A stretch of DNA of 64,000 bases, taken from IMG/VR virus record IMGVR_UViG_3300046804_004738, positions 1-64,000 of that record; one strand, given 5' to 3'. A program made the translations under genes and the position numbers. The notes below the pieces were generated by a model. It was not told the DNA's origin and searched no databases. It worked only from the letters and a program-made list of their open reading frames with translations. Positions 16,955 to 25,689 of this stretch are shown here, piece after piece. Numbering within the stretch: the stretch's first letter is position 1; the number at the start of each line of letters is the position of its first letter. The DNA comes from a virus.

Positions 16955-16988
16955 CACAGTATCTTAATTACATTTTGAGATTAACAAA

Positions 16989-17231
16989 ATGATAACAGCA
17001 GAAAAAATTGCAAAATTGTCAACACTTGACGCAAGCGGGCTTGACAATGCACTAATTAACGGCGGTTACTCAATGTTTGAGCGCCCTAAAACAGCAAAGT
17101 TTTTGGGTATCACAACCGGTGGTGATTTTTGTTATCAATTTACTTACAAAGATAATGATAGTGGATTGTTATCAATAGGGAAACTTTTTGTTGACATAGA
17201 TGAAACTGGAAAAATTGTTGCCGAATACTAA
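16989..17231 (+). CDS. small hypothetical protein
   Basis: 80 residues; a helical first half (ITAEKIAKLSTLDASGLDNA) then a beta-rich second half (GDFCYQFTYKDND, GKLFVDIDETGKIV). It has its own strong promoter, suggesting early high expression. Function unknown. Confidence 0.6.
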   Translation: MITAEKIAKLSTLDASGLDNALINGGYSMFERPKTAKFLGITTGGDFCYQFTYKDNDSGLLSIGKLFVDIDETGKIVAEY

Positions 17232-17237
17232 TTTTGG

Positions 17238-17266
17238 TTGACAATAAATCCATTTGGAGATATACT
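17238..17266 (+). promoter_or_regulatory. repeated early-promoter cassette, copy 1
   Basis: TTGACA, 17-bp spacer (ATAAATCCATTTGGAGA), TATACT, then a leader ATCGGTATAGTGAATAAC leading to AAGGAG. ACTAT and ATAGT form a small inverted repeat across the -10 and start region. Five near-identical cassettes occur at 30152, 30409, 59930, 61240 and 62553. Confidence 0.9.
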
Positions 17267-17296
17267 ATCGGTATAGTGAATAACAAGGAGCTAGAA

Positions 17297-17536
17297 ATGA
17301 CCGAATTCGAATCTAAGTGCTACGGTATGACTGAACAAGATATCCGCGATCAGTATATCAATAGCCTCACCGCTAAATTATCTGGTCTTGAAATGGTTGT
17401 CATGAGCATTTTATCTGATTGTCAAGAAATGCAAAATTTCGGTGTTGATACGAAAGAGCGAATCCGCAAGCAAATGAATGTTGCTAAATTCATTCTTGCT
17501 GAGATGATGGATGCTAAGCGCAAGGAGGAAGTATAA
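17297..17536 (+). CDS. small hypothetical early protein
   Basis: 79 residues from ATG 17297, with AAGGAG at 17285-17290; the frame runs back through the promoter but that part is untranslated leader. Helical (ESKCYGMTEQDIRDQYINSL). It starts a run of six tightly packed small genes. Function unknown. Confidence 0.65.
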   Translation: MTEFESKCYGMTEQDIRDQYINSLTAKLSGLEMVVMSILSDCQEMQNFGVDTKERIRKQMNVAKFILAEMMDAKRKEEV

Positions 17537-17736
17537 TGTCTAAAACCTACACATTTAGGCAAGAGGTTACTATCTGCATTACAGTTCAAGCAGAAAATGA
17601 AGAATCAGCATATGAAATGCTAGAAGATATTGATCCTCTTACAGGTGATCTTGAATATCAAGAACCTGAGTTGGAGTATGTTGAAGATGAGAATGGTAAG
17701 GTAATTTGGAACTTTTATCAAGGAGATTTGGTATAA
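17536..17736 (+). CDS. small acidic hypothetical protein
   Basis: 66 residues, strongly acidic (EPELEYVEDENGK), beginning YTFRQEVTICITVQAENEES, a beta-strand pattern seen in small phage proteins of unknown role. One-base overlap with its upstream neighbour, SD AAGGAGG. Confidence 0.6.
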   Translation: MSKTYTFRQEVTICITVQAENEESAYEMLEDIDPLTGDLEYQEPELEYVEDENGKVIWNFYQGDLV

Positions 17737-18020
17737 TGACTACTATTCAAAAAATGTCTGATATTAATCAAACAATTATGTTTGGTAATTTAACTAATGA
17801 CCAACTTAATTCAGTTATTACCGCAGTTAAGTTTGCCCGTAATCAATTGCTCAAAGAAACCAAACGAAGCATTAGTGTCGGCAGTGATGTAAAATTTGTC
17901 AACAGCCGCAACGGTCAAACAGTTATGGGAAAGGTTACTTCAATTAAAACAAAAAATGTAATCGTAGCAGTTGGTCTTAGTAACTGGCGTGTACCCGCTA
18001 ACATGTTGGAGGTTATATAA
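17736..18020 (+). CDS. small protein with SH3-like C-terminal segment
   Basis: 94 residues from ATG 17736 (TAATG overlap). Helical N-terminus, then SVGSDVKFVNSRNGQTVMGK and VTSIKTKNVIVAVG, a pattern of strands like a KOW/SH3 barrel, ending WRVPANMLEVI. Possibly nucleic-acid binding. Function unknown. Confidence 0.6.
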   Translation: MTTIQKMSDINQTIMFGNLTNDQLNSVITAVKFARNQLLKETKRSISVGSDVKFVNSRNGQTVMGKVTSIKTKNVIVAVGLSNWRVPANMLEVI

Positions 18021-18196
18021 TGAACAAAATAGAAGAATTGGCCAACGACATTGCATTTCTCAATAATTCGGACATGCAAAAGCTTGCAGAAATATTGGTA
18101 AAAGATTATACTACAAGGGCTGATGCACTTGAGGCACAATTAAACAATGCCCTTTTTGATAGTTCACTTTATAAAGTAGAGGGTGGTTTTGTATGA
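18020..18196 (+). CDS. small helical protein (58 aa)
   Basis: ATG in a TAATG overlap. Acidic helix (IEELANDIAFLNNSDMQKLA, then TTRADALEAQLNNALF). Coupled to genes on both sides. Function unknown. Confidence 0.5.
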   Translation: MNKIEELANDIAFLNNSDMQKLAEILVKDYTTRADALEAQLNNALFDSSLYKVEGGFV

Positions 18197-18324
18197 ACAA
18201 CTTTGTACTAGGTACAATTTTTGGTATTGTAGTTTCAACAATTGGATTTGCAGGTGTTGCAAAGGTGCTTGACAAGGCAGTGGTAGTAACTAAAGAACAA
18301 GCAATTAAAGCAACTAAGGATTAA
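18193..18324 (+). CDS. small membrane protein (43 aa)
   Basis: One predicted membrane helix (FVLGTIFGIVVSTIGFAGVA) followed by a lysine/valine tail. Overlaps the previous stop (ATGA) and is two bases before the next start. Function unknown. Confidence 0.5.
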   Translation: MNNFVLGTIFGIVVSTIGFAGVAKVLDKAVVVTKEQAIKATKD

Positions 18325-18326
18325 TA

Positions 18327-18473
18327 ATGACTACCAAGGGACAAATAATTCTGTTTTTCTTTTTACTAATTTTTATTGTTCCTACAACCTTTTATATAAT
18401 CTATAAAATTACTAAGTCTGCAATTGTTGAAATTTTCTTTTACTTTAAGGCTAGAAAAAATTATGGGACTTGA
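18327..18473 (+). CDS. small membrane protein (48 aa)
   Basis: One very hydrophobic helix (IILFFFLLIFIVPTTFYIIY) with basic ends. It overlaps the start of the next gene by 11 bp. Membrane effector or immunity-type roles are possible but unsupported. Confidence 0.5.
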   Translation: MTTKGQIILFFFLLIFIVPTTFYIIYKITKSAIVEIFFYFKARKNYGT

Positions 18474-18882
18474 TCAATACGCATACGCAGCAATTAAATC
18501 TGGTGCTAGAGATGAATATTACGAAGAAAAGTATGAGCATGGCAACAAAGATGCACATGATTCTACAACCGAACTAGCATATTGGCGCAAGCATCCTAAT
18601 CTTCAAGGTTGGATGGAACGCCTTTGGAATGAAAAGGGTTGTCCTGGTGTGGAAGAAGGTTTTAATGATGTTATGTTTAACGGTATTGAACTTGAATTAA
18701 CCTTTGACGATATTGTAAGGTTAGAAGAGGACGTTAAAAATAATAATCTTCCACCTACTACTGGATTCTTTTACGGTAGTGATGCCGATGATTACTACAA
18801 AGCACAGGATCTAGATTTTGTGTACGAGGCAAAAACAAGGCTTTTCTTAGGACAAAAAGTATTCTATAATTCAAGTTGGTAA
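18463..18882 (+). CDS. conserved phage protein, MGLDQYAY family
   Basis: 139 acidic residues from ATG 18463. The start GLDQYAYA and the later ELAYWRKHPNLQGWMERLW match a small family widespread in phages (starting MGLD-x-Y/F-x-Y with a YWRK(x)N/H-x-(L/I)-H/Q-x-W helix). Function unknown. It is immediately upstream of DNA ligase. Confidence 0.65.
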   Translation: MGLDQYAYAAIKSGARDEYYEEKYEHGNKDAHDSTTELAYWRKHPNLQGWMERLWNEKGCPGVEEGFNDVMFNGIELELTFDDIVRLEEDVKNNNLPPTTGFFYGSDADDYYKAQDLDFVYEAKTRLFLGQKVFYNSSW

Positions 18883-18891
18883 AGGATAAAC

Positions 18892-20226
18892 ATGTCGGCA
18901 AGTTGGATACGCAAACTCACTGAAAGTGATAGTCGCCTTCACAAAGAAGATGTTATACGACAAGCATTGGAAGCTGCTACATTGGGCAGCACTAATGCCA
19001 TTAATTTTTTAACACTGATTAAGGTTTGTTACAACCCCTATCATACTTTTGGCATCAAACAAGTGCCCGATACTGTTGGCATTACTGATGCAGAAAATCC
19101 ATGGAATGAATTTAATGATTTACTTCATTATCTTGGTCAACGAGCATTAACTGGTAATGCTGCCCGCGAAGCTATTGCAGAACTTAGCGAAAAATTTGAC
19201 AGCGAAGAATGGAATACCTTCTTGGCACCTGTGTTACGCCGTGACCTTCGTGCAGGTATTAGTGACAAAACAATTAATAAAATTTGTAAAGGTACAGATT
19301 ACGAAGTGCCCATCTTTGGTTGTCAATTGGCAACTAATAGTGAAGGTCGCCCTGAAATGAAGGGTACAAAACGCCTTGAGCCCAAACTTGATGGTGTTCG
19401 TGTTCTAATGATGGTCAGCGGTATTAAAGATAATGAAAGACTTCATGTTACAAGTTATAGTCGTAATGGCAAAATCTTTGATAACTTTGGTCACATTGAA
19501 CAACAAATTAAAGATCATATAAGTCTTTTTTATTCCCTGCATATAGAATTTCAGCATGGATTTATTCTTGATGGCGAGGTAGTTGGTAATAGTTTTCAAG
19601 AATTAATGCGACAGGCAAGGCGTAAGGAAAATGTACAGGCAGAAGATAGTATATTTCATATCTTTGACATTGTACCACTTGAAAGATTCCGTAAGGGAGT
19701 TTACAAAGAGCCATTAAGTAAAAGAATAAAATTTTTAGAAAAAATGCGTTCGCCTATCGATAATATGCCGAATGTTGAATTACTGCCTCATATTAATGTA
19801 GACCTTGACTACAGTGAAGGACATGATCAACTTAATCGTTATGCTAAGGATATGGTTAACTTAGGTTACGAAGGCATTATGATTAAAGATATTCATGCAC
19901 CATATGTTTGTAAGCGTAGCACAGATTGGATGAAGTGGAAACCAACCATCACTGTTGACCTCACAGTAATTTCTATTGAACAAGGTACTGGTCGCAATAG
20001 TGAAAGACTAGGCGCACTTGTATGTGAGGGTGAAGATGATGGTAAGTATATTACTGTTAATGTGGGTAGTGGTTTCAGTGATGAGGATCGTGACAGTTAT
20101 TGGAACAACCAATCCGCAATTATTGGTCGTACAGCCGAAATACTTTGCGATGCTGTTACTCAGAACCAAGATGGAAGTTATAGCCTTCGCTTTCCTCGCT
20201 TTCTACGTTTTAGGGATGATAAATGA
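18892..20226 (+). CDS. ATP-dependent DNA ligase
   Basis: Seals nicks in replicating or repaired phage DNA. The nucleotidyl-transfer motif I is EPKLDGVR with the adenylated lysine at K165; downstream are HGFILDGEVV (motif III), YEGIMIKD (motif IV) and WMKWKP (motif V). The 444-residue length and helical N-terminal domain fit the T4/T7-type phage ligases. SD AAAGGA. Works with the exonuclease at 7425. It overlaps the next gene by 4 bp. Confidence 0.92.
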   Translation: MSASWIRKLTESDSRLHKEDVIRQALEAATLGSTNAINFLTLIKVCYNPYHTFGIKQVPDTVGITDAENPWNEFNDLLHYLGQRALTGNAAREAIAELSEKFDSEEWNTFLAPVLRRDLRAGISDKTINKICKGTDYEVPIFGCQLATNSEGRPEMKGTKRLEPKLDGVRVLMMVSGIKDNERLHVTSYSRNGKIFDNFGHIEQQIKDHISLFYSLHIEFQHGFILDGEVVGNSFQELMRQARRKENVQAEDSIFHIFDIVPLERFRKGVYKEPLSKRIKFLEKMRSPIDNMPNVELLPHINVDLDYSEGHDQLNRYAKDMVNLGYEGIMIKDIHAPYVCKRSTDWMKWKPTITVDLTVISIEQGTGRNSERLGALVCEGEDDGKYITVNVGSGFSDEDRDSYWNNQSAIIGRTAEILCDAVTQNQDGSYSLRFPRFLRFRDDK

Positions 20227-20408
20227 TTTACATATACTTTGTTTTGGGAATACTTTGTTTAATACTTAGTGGAATGTGGTTTGGTTCTATTTGTACAGAT
20301 TACGTTGATAAAATTAAAATATCACTGACACAATATTTTATGTTTGTGGTTACATTTACTACTGGATTATTCCAATTACTTTCTGTATCAAAATTTATTA
20401 TGTTATAA
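20223..20408 (+). CDS. small membrane protein
   Basis: 61 residues with two predicted membrane helices (YFVLGILCLILSGMWFGSI and FMFVVTFTTGLFQLLSV). Coupled to ligase by ATGA overlap. Function unknown. Confidence 0.55.
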   Translation: MIYIYFVLGILCLILSGMWFGSICTDYVDKIKISLTQYFMFVVTFTTGLFQLLSVSKFIML

Positions 20409-20427
20409 TTAACTAAGGAGTATTAAT

Positions 20428-20637
20428 ATGGATCATGAACTAATTGGTAAATCATATATTTTTGAAGATGGCAATAGTATAAAAATCACTCAAATGAAAA
20501 AAAGGGATGAAGAAAAGGTATTGGTAACTTACGAAATACAAAGTGGTCCGGGTATACCTAGACGTTTAGTGATGGAGTATCCTGAATTTATCAATACATT
20601 TGGTCATCTTTTCAATTACAATGACGAAAATAATTAA
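20428..20637 (+). CDS. small hypothetical protein
   Basis: 69 residues; beta-rich pattern (GKSYIFEDGNSIKITQM, KVLVTYEIQSGPGIPRR). SD AAGGAG upstream. Function unknown. Confidence 0.55.
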   Translation: MDHELIGKSYIFEDGNSIKITQMKKRDEEKVLVTYEIQSGPGIPRRLVMEYPEFINTFGHLFNYNDENN

Positions 20638-20815
20638 TTATTTAAAATTTAGTTCACTTATATTTTCAATTCAATTTAATCCATTGCAGTGGCGATGGAT
20701 TCCGTATTTTTTTTATGGCAAAATTAATGAATGGCCTGATGAAAATGTACATCAAATTAAATTAAGTTGGGTAATGTTTTTAATACGTGTACACATTGAT
20801 GATGGTTCTTGGTGA
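20621..20815 (+). CDS. small hypothetical protein
   Basis: 64 residues from ATG 20621, overlapping the previous gene by 17 bp. Aromatic (IQFNPLQWRWIPYFFYG). Weakly supported; kept because the region is otherwise gapless and the stop abuts a late-like promoter box. Confidence 0.4.
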   Translation: MTKIINYLKFSSLIFSIQFNPLQWRWIPYFFYGKINEWPDENVHQIKLSWVMFLIRVHIDDGSW

Positions 20816-20823
20816 TAAATACT
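20815..20823 (+). promoter_or_regulatory. T4-late-like box ATAAATACT
   Basis: Six bases before the ATG at 20829, which has no SD. Matches the T4 late -10 consensus TATAAATA extended by CT. Confidence 0.6.
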
Positions 20824-20828
20824 AACTT

Positions 20829-22394
20829 ATGATATTTGCTTATATTATTTTATTCACCGCACTACTATTGAGTGCGGTGGCTGCTTACTATTCTATAGCA
20901 GGCTTAACTGCTATTTTTGCTGCGGCTGTAATACCAGTAATAATTATGGGTGCAACTTTAGAGTTAGGTAAAGTTGTAGCAACCGTTTGGCTTCACAATA
21001 ACTGGAAACGAATCAATTGGGTATTCAAAACATACTTAATACCTGCTATTGTATTGCTTATGTTATTAACTAGCATGGGTATTTTTGGCTTTTTAAGTAA
21101 AGCACATAGTGACCAAAGCTTAGTAAGCGGTGATGCAATGAGTAAGGTAGCAATTTTTGATGAAAAGATTGCAACAGAAAAAGAAAACATATCACAAGCC
21201 AAAAAAGCAATTGAGCAGATGAATGCTCAAGTTGATCAGATGTTAGGTCGTAGTGATACCGAACGCGGAGCAGAAAGAGCAGTAAGTATTCGCAAAAATC
21301 AAGCCAAAGAAAGAAACGAGTTACAGGCGCAAATTGCAAAATCGCAAAAAAACATTCAACAGTTGCAAGAAGAACGTGCGCCACTTGCAGCAGAATTTAG
21401 GAAAGTCGAGGCAGAAGTTGGACCTATCAAATATATTGCTGCACTATTATACGGCGACAATCCCGATCAAAATATTTTGGAGCGGGCTGTACGTTGGGTT
21501 ATTATACTTATTGTTATTGTTTTCGATCCGTTAGCATTATGCTTAATCTTAGCAGGTAATAAACAATTAGAATGGGTGAAACAAGATAAACAAGCACATT
21601 TAATACATGAAGTTGCAGAAAAACTATCACACACAGAACCAGTTCCAGTAATAATACCAGAACCTGAACCAACAAAATTTGATCCAGACAAGATTGAAGT
21701 TACTCAGGAAGAAGAGGAACAGTTTAAACAATTAGAACCAAAACAAGAACCTGAAACAGTAGGTATTGTAGAGGAAGATTATGGAAATTGTCCTAAGTGT
21801 GATACTAAATTAATCAATGCCTCAGGCATAGGTCCTTTTTGTCCGAACAAAGAATGTGATATTGTAGATGGTTGGCAAGAAGAAATGCCAAGTGATATTG
21901 TAGAATTGCAATCTGTTACTCCAGAATCGTTGCCTGGCATTGAAGAGCCAAAAAGTTTATTACCCGAAGAACCTAAAGAAATAGTTACAGAAGGAGTAAC
22001 TGAGGAAGCATTTAAAAAATCAGCAGGAGACTATGTTACTTACGAAGGTAAGAGCATGAATGTTAATGTATTGAAGGACATGCGTCCAGATATTTTTAGA
22101 ATTCGCCCAGACTCTGGTGACGAACCAGTTGTTGGATTTGGTACAGAGTTTCCGAAATATGCTGTCATGGGTGATATATTTGTTCGTGTTGATATTCTTC
22201 CGAACAGAGTTTATAAATTCGTTAAAGATAAGTGGATTGAAACAAATAAAGATATATCTGATACATATCTACATAATCCGGCTTACATCACTTACTTGAT
22301 TGATAAAATTGGATCAGGAGAAGTCGATCCAGAATTATTAACCGAAACCGAACAAGAAATGGTTGAACAATATATCCGAAAGGGCAAAGTTTAA
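20829..22394 (+). CDS. large membrane-anchored coiled-coil protein with zinc ribbon
   Basis: 521 residues. Hydrophobic helices lie at about 3-45 and 60-85 (AIVLLMLLTSMGIFGFL), then a long coiled coil (~95-195), another membrane segment around 218-245 (WVIILIVIVFDPLALCLIL), and an acidic proline-rich cytoplasmic tail carrying a zinc ribbon (C321/C324 and C338/C343). The N-terminal part resembles a membrane protein that I recall as common in T4-like phages of aquatic bacteria. Role unknown; a membrane-associated replication or lysis-timing role is only a guess. No SD; probably read from the late-like box just upstream. Confidence 0.6.
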   Translation: MIFAYIILFTALLLSAVAAYYSIAGLTAIFAAAVIPVIIMGATLELGKVVATVWLHNNWKRINWVFKTYLIPAIVLLMLLTSMGIFGFLSKAHSDQSLVSGDAMSKVAIFDEKIATEKENISQAKKAIEQMNAQVDQMLGRSDTERGAERAVSIRKNQAKERNELQAQIAKSQKNIQQLQEERAPLAAEFRKVEAEVGPIKYIAALLYGDNPDQNILERAVRWVIILIVIVFDPLALCLILAGNKQLEWVKQDKQAHLIHEVAEKLSHTEPVPVIIPEPEPTKFDPDKIEVTQEEEEQFKQLEPKQEPETVGIVEEDYGNCPKCDTKLINASGIGPFCPNKECDIVDGWQEEMPSDIVELQSVTPESLPGIEEPKSLLPEEPKEIVTEGVTEEAFKKSAGDYVTYEGKSMNVNVLKDMRPDIFRIRPDSGDEPVVGFGTEFPKYAVMGDIFVRVDILPNRVYKFVKDKWIETNKDISDTYLHNPAYITYLIDKIGSGEVDPELLTETEQEMVEQYIRKGKV

Positions 22395-22404
22395 CCAAAA
22401 TAGC

Positions 22405-22433
22405 TTGTAAATAAATCCAATTTAGTATATAGT
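22405..22433 (+). promoter_or_regulatory. sigma70-type promoter
   Basis: TTGTAA, 17-bp spacer starting ATAAATCC, TATAGT (or the shifted TATAAC at 22433-22438). Upstream of the two lipoprotein genes. Confidence 0.65.
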
Positions 22434-22466
22434 ATAACTTCTTCAATTAACTTTAAGGGTAGTATT

Positions 22467-23129
22467 ATGAAAAAGGTTGCACTGGCAGTCGCTATTGGTT
22501 TCATCGTTACGGGTTGTTCAAGTTTTGGTTCCAAAGGAATAACACCTAGCGCAGATGCTATTACTCCAGTAAAAGAACAAAAATTAAGCACTTCATTTAC
22601 TGATGAAGGTGTAAAAATTTATTACACTGCATCAGGTAAACTTGAAAAAATTGAAGTACATGGACAAGCTCCTGCTTGGAAGCGTAACGTAGAGGTACTT
22701 GCTGAGGCAGATGCGATGGATAAACTTGTAAAATTTATTCATGGTAAAAATGTTTCGTCAGAACGTAGAACCCGCATCATCAGTAGAGCAATTGACAATG
22801 CAAGTGATTTAACTAACAACAAGTTTAAAACTGTTGATGGTACACTTGAAACTGATTCTAAATCTTTAGAGGATGATATGCAACGTCCTCGCAATGGGGA
22901 AGAAATTCAAAAGGATAATACTGCTAGACGTAAAGCACAAATTATTGACGAAACTTTAGTCAACACTGTTACTGAAATTAGATCGTCAGGCTTTTTAATT
23001 GGTGTTCGTAAAGTCAGTGATGCAGTTAAAGAAGATGGTAAGCTTTATACTGCGACATATCAATGGAGTGATGCGGATGTAGCAACTGCTACGTCGGTTC
23101 GTGCAACTATGCGTAAAGCGCAAAACTAA
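22467..23129 (+). CDS. lipoprotein (LPP20/FlgT-N-like domain)
   Basis: 220 residues with a signal sequence and lipobox IVTGC (lipidated C17), so anchored in the inner or outer membrane. The mature part contains AEADAMDKLVKFIHGKNVSS, the pattern of LPP20-type lipoproteins with a repetitive alpha/beta fold. It overlaps the next lipoprotein gene by one base, so the two are co-expressed. Phage lipoproteins can act in superinfection exclusion or envelope remodelling; which is unknown here. Confidence 0.6.
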   Translation: MKKVALAVAIGFIVTGCSSFGSKGITPSADAITPVKEQKLSTSFTDEGVKIYYTASGKLEKIEVHGQAPAWKRNVEVLAEADAMDKLVKFIHGKNVSSERRTRIISRAIDNASDLTNNKFKTVDGTLETDSKSLEDDMQRPRNGEEIQKDNTARRKAQIIDETLVNTVTEIRSSGFLIGVRKVSDAVKEDGKLYTATYQWSDADVATATSVRATMRKAQN

Positions 23130-24196
23130 TGCGTAATTTATTAACTTTAACACTTTTTGTAATACTTTCAGCCTGTTCAACAACAGGCTTTTCCAAACAG
23201 ACAAGTATCGTCGGCCCTTTTAGGGTTGTTGGTAAAGGAGTCTCGCAAGAATCTGCCAAACATGATGGATTTAGAAAAGCAATTGAATACTCAATGGGTG
23301 TTGCAATTCAATCAGAAAAAATTATTCAAAACAACAATGTGAGTAAAAATTACATTTTAACTCATAGTTCAGGCTATGTGGATAACTTTGTAATTTATAA
23401 AACACTTGAATTGAACGGTAAGTATGAAATTGAAATGGATGTTTATGTAAAACCAACTTACATAGATGACTACACAATTAAATCTACAGACAAAAATTTT
23501 AGAGTAGAAGGTCATGCATTAAAAGAAAGTATTGGAACGTTTGATGATGAAAAGAAAACAGGTGATCAAATAGTAATGTCAATTCTTAAAGACTACCCTG
23601 AAAAAGCTTACAACTTTGAAGCTGAGCCAGTGACCTTTAAGGTAGATGGAGATAGAGTTTTGTATGCTGAGGTAAAATATAAATTAAAATGGAGCGATAG
23701 TTACTTAAGATCGTTATCTCAAACTTTACAAATGGTAAGTGATAGTGACTGCAAAATGTTTTGTGATAACTTGCCTTTTTATAAAATAAGCTACAAAAAA
23801 CATGATGGAGATTGGATCAATACAAATGATCACATTTATTTTAAAGATGCTACCAGACCTCAAATGGTTTACAAGTATTTGCGAGGGGCCAATTTTCCTG
23901 CAGTATACAGTAAAAGCCAGCAAAAACATGCAAATGTAAAATATGCTATTAAGGTAGATTTTCTTGATGACACAAGCACGGTATTAAACACAACGTGCTA
24001 CTATGCTCCAAGTGCATATAAGCAAGACTACTATGGTGGAGAACAGTTTTACATCAATAATCATCTTCTTGTAGAAGAAACCTTTAAAATTATATTAAAG
24101 AGAAATAATTGGTATTCAGATCAATATAAAAATATTGATAAATTCCAAACTATCAATGTCAATGTGGTTCGCCCAGACAGGTGTCAAGACTTGTAA
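23129..24196 (+). CDS. lipoprotein, second of a tandem pair
   Basis: 355 residues, lipobox ILSAC (lipidated C16). The segment after the lipobox (GPFRVVGKGVSQESAKHDGF and RKAIEYSMGVAIQS) resembles the N-terminal domain of FlgT/LPP20-like proteins, as in its neighbour. The larger C-terminal part is unrecognised. Starts in a one-base overlap (TAATG). Envelope localisation is the only firm inference. Confidence 0.6.
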   Translation: MRNLLTLTLFVILSACSTTGFSKQTSIVGPFRVVGKGVSQESAKHDGFRKAIEYSMGVAIQSEKIIQNNNVSKNYILTHSSGYVDNFVIYKTLELNGKYEIEMDVYVKPTYIDDYTIKSTDKNFRVEGHALKESIGTFDDEKKTGDQIVMSILKDYPEKAYNFEAEPVTFKVDGDRVLYAEVKYKLKWSDSYLRSLSQTLQMVSDSDCKMFCDNLPFYKISYKKHDGDWINTNDHIYFKDATRPQMVYKYLRGANFPAVYSKSQQKHANVKYAIKVDFLDDTSTVLNTTCYYAPSAYKQDYYGGEQFYINNHLLVEETFKIILKRNNWYSDQYKNIDKFQTINVNVVRPDRCQDL

Positions 24197-24232
24197 TTTT
24201 CTTTTATACTATATACTTGATAAGTAATATAT

Positions 24233-25429
24233 ATGGAAGAAGAAAATAAGCTAAGTCATTGTAGTTTTTGTGGAACAAATAAAGAATTTGTCAAAAAGCT
24301 CATAGTAGGAGACGGAATTGCAATATGTAGTGATTGTGTCGAATTATGTAACGAATTAATTGCAGACGATTCCAAAATAGAAAGTCCTGAACCATCTCCT
24401 AATTACGATCCTGAATCGATTAAAAATTACCTTGATTCTCATGTAATCGGTCAGGATGATGCAAAAATTGTTCTCAGTGTTGCTATTAGCAATCATTACA
24501 AGAGGATCACACATCCACCTAAAGATTTAGAAATTCAAAAAGGAAACGTATTAATAATAGGGCCAACCGGGTCAGGCAAAACACTATTGGCAAAAACGGT
24601 AGCCAAATACCTTAAGGTTCCTTTTATTGTAGCAGATGCAACTAGTCTAACTGAAGCAGGTTATGTCGGCGATGACGTAGAGAGTATGATAAACATGCTG
24701 CTTAATGCCGCCGGTGGTGATATAAAGCAAGCAGAGCGAGGTATAATTTTTATCGATGAAATTGATAAGATAGCACGTAAGGGCGAAAGCACTAGTATAA
24801 CACGTGATGTATCGGGTGAGGGTGTACAGCAGGCACTATTAAAGTTAGTTGAAGGTACAGTTTGCAGAGTGTCCGGACAGGGCGGAAGAAAACATCCTGG
24901 TTCTGAAATGTTAGAAATCAATACAAAAAATATATTGTTTATTGCCGGTGGGGCCTTTGTTGGGTTAAAGGACGTAATTACAAATAGAATAAGTGGGACC
25001 AGTATAGGATTCAGTGCCAACATTAAAGATAATAAAGTTGAGGGAGAACTTAGTCAAGTAACACCCGATGACTTAACTAAGTTCGGCATGATACCTGAAT
25101 TTATTGGCAGATTTACTACGACTGTAAGTATTTCAGAATTATCCAAAGACCAACTTGTTCAGGTATTAACGGATGTAAAAAACAATTACATATCACAATA
25201 CAAATATCTATTAGGGTTAGACGATGTTGAACTGAGTTTTTCTGAGGATGCGCTTGAACAAATAGCTGAGAATACCCTGACCCTAAAAACAGGAGCTAGG
25301 GGACTACACACTGAGATTGAACGAGTCCTGATGCCGCATATGTATCATATAGGCAAGTACAAAGAAAAGAAGATTAAAACACTAAATATTAATAGGGACA
25401 ACGTTTTGAGTCCCAAATCAATTTTATGA
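24233..25429 (+). CDS. clpX: ClpX ATP-dependent unfoldase
   Basis: AAA+ unfoldase that feeds substrates to ClpP. A complete ClpX: N-terminal C4 zinc finger (C10, C13, C32, C35), Walker A GPTGSGKT, the pore loop GYVGDD, Walker B IFIDEIDKIAR, the GARGL sensor region, and the ClpP-docking loop SIGF at residues 257-260. Length (398 aa) is close to bacterial ClpX (~420). With the phage ClpP at 29290 it could form an all-phage ClpXP. It overlaps the bS21 gene by 4 bp (ATGA). No SD is evident; an AT-rich TATACT-type -10 lies just upstream. Confidence 0.96.
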   Translation: MEEENKLSHCSFCGTNKEFVKKLIVGDGIAICSDCVELCNELIADDSKIESPEPSPNYDPESIKNYLDSHVIGQDDAKIVLSVAISNHYKRITHPPKDLEIQKGNVLIIGPTGSGKTLLAKTVAKYLKVPFIVADATSLTEAGYVGDDVESMINMLLNAAGGDIKQAERGIIFIDEIDKIARKGESTSITRDVSGEGVQQALLKLVEGTVCRVSGQGGRKHPGSEMLEINTKNILFIAGGAFVGLKDVITNRISGTSIGFSANIKDNKVEGELSQVTPDDLTKFGMIPEFIGRFTTTVSISELSKDQLVQVLTDVKNNYISQYKYLLGLDDVELSFSEDALEQIAENTLTLKTGARGLHTEIERVLMPHMYHIGKYKEKKIKTLNINRDNVLSPKSIL

Positions 25430-25641
25430 CAGGAAAAAAGGTAATAGTACACGACGGTAACGTTGAAAAGGCGTTGCGTAAATTTAAGAAAAAAGTGCAG
25501 GATTCTGGTATCCTGCAGGAAGTGCGCCAACGTCAGGAGTACGTTAAACCTACAATTAAACGTAAGATTGCTAAAAATTTAGCGAAAAAACGTTGGAAAA
25601 AATTTCTGTCAGATCAACAATTGCCCAAAAAATTATTCTAA
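25426..25641 (+). CDS. rpsU: ribosomal protein bS21
   Basis: 71 residues with the bS21 pattern: VIVHDGNVEKALRKFKKK, then GILQEVRQRQEYVKPTIKRK and a basic tail (NLAKKRWKKF). bS21 sits on the 30S platform near the anti-Shine-Dalgarno end of 16S rRNA and influences initiation. Phage copies can replace the host protein in ribosomes. Overlaps clpX by 4 bp, so it is made together with the unfoldase. Length matches bacterial bS21 (about 70 aa). Confidence 0.9.
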   Translation: MTGKKVIVHDGNVEKALRKFKKKVQDSGILQEVRQRQEYVKPTIKRKIAKNLAKKRWKKFLSDQQLPKKLF

Positions 25642-25677
25642 CCTAAATAATTTACTTTTTTTCGAAAAATATATATA

Positions 25678-25686
25678 ATAAATACT
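25678..25686 (+). promoter_or_regulatory. T4-late-like box ATAAATACT before hsp20
   Basis: Box in an AT-rich stretch about 65 bases before hsp20, leaving a structured 5' leader. Confidence 0.55.
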
Positions 25687-25689
25687 TAT

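Noticed and set aside
17234-17296. In-frame upstream extension of the early gene at 17297 (similar at 30381, 60070 and 62681)
   Set aside because: The extra codons are the promoter cassette itself read in frame; the SD-placed ATGs downstream are the real starts. The similar VDNKS-like peptides merely reflect repeated promoter DNA.
24661-25023. 120-codon antisense frame opposite clpX
   Set aside because: clpX is certain here and the antisense frame has no start signal.
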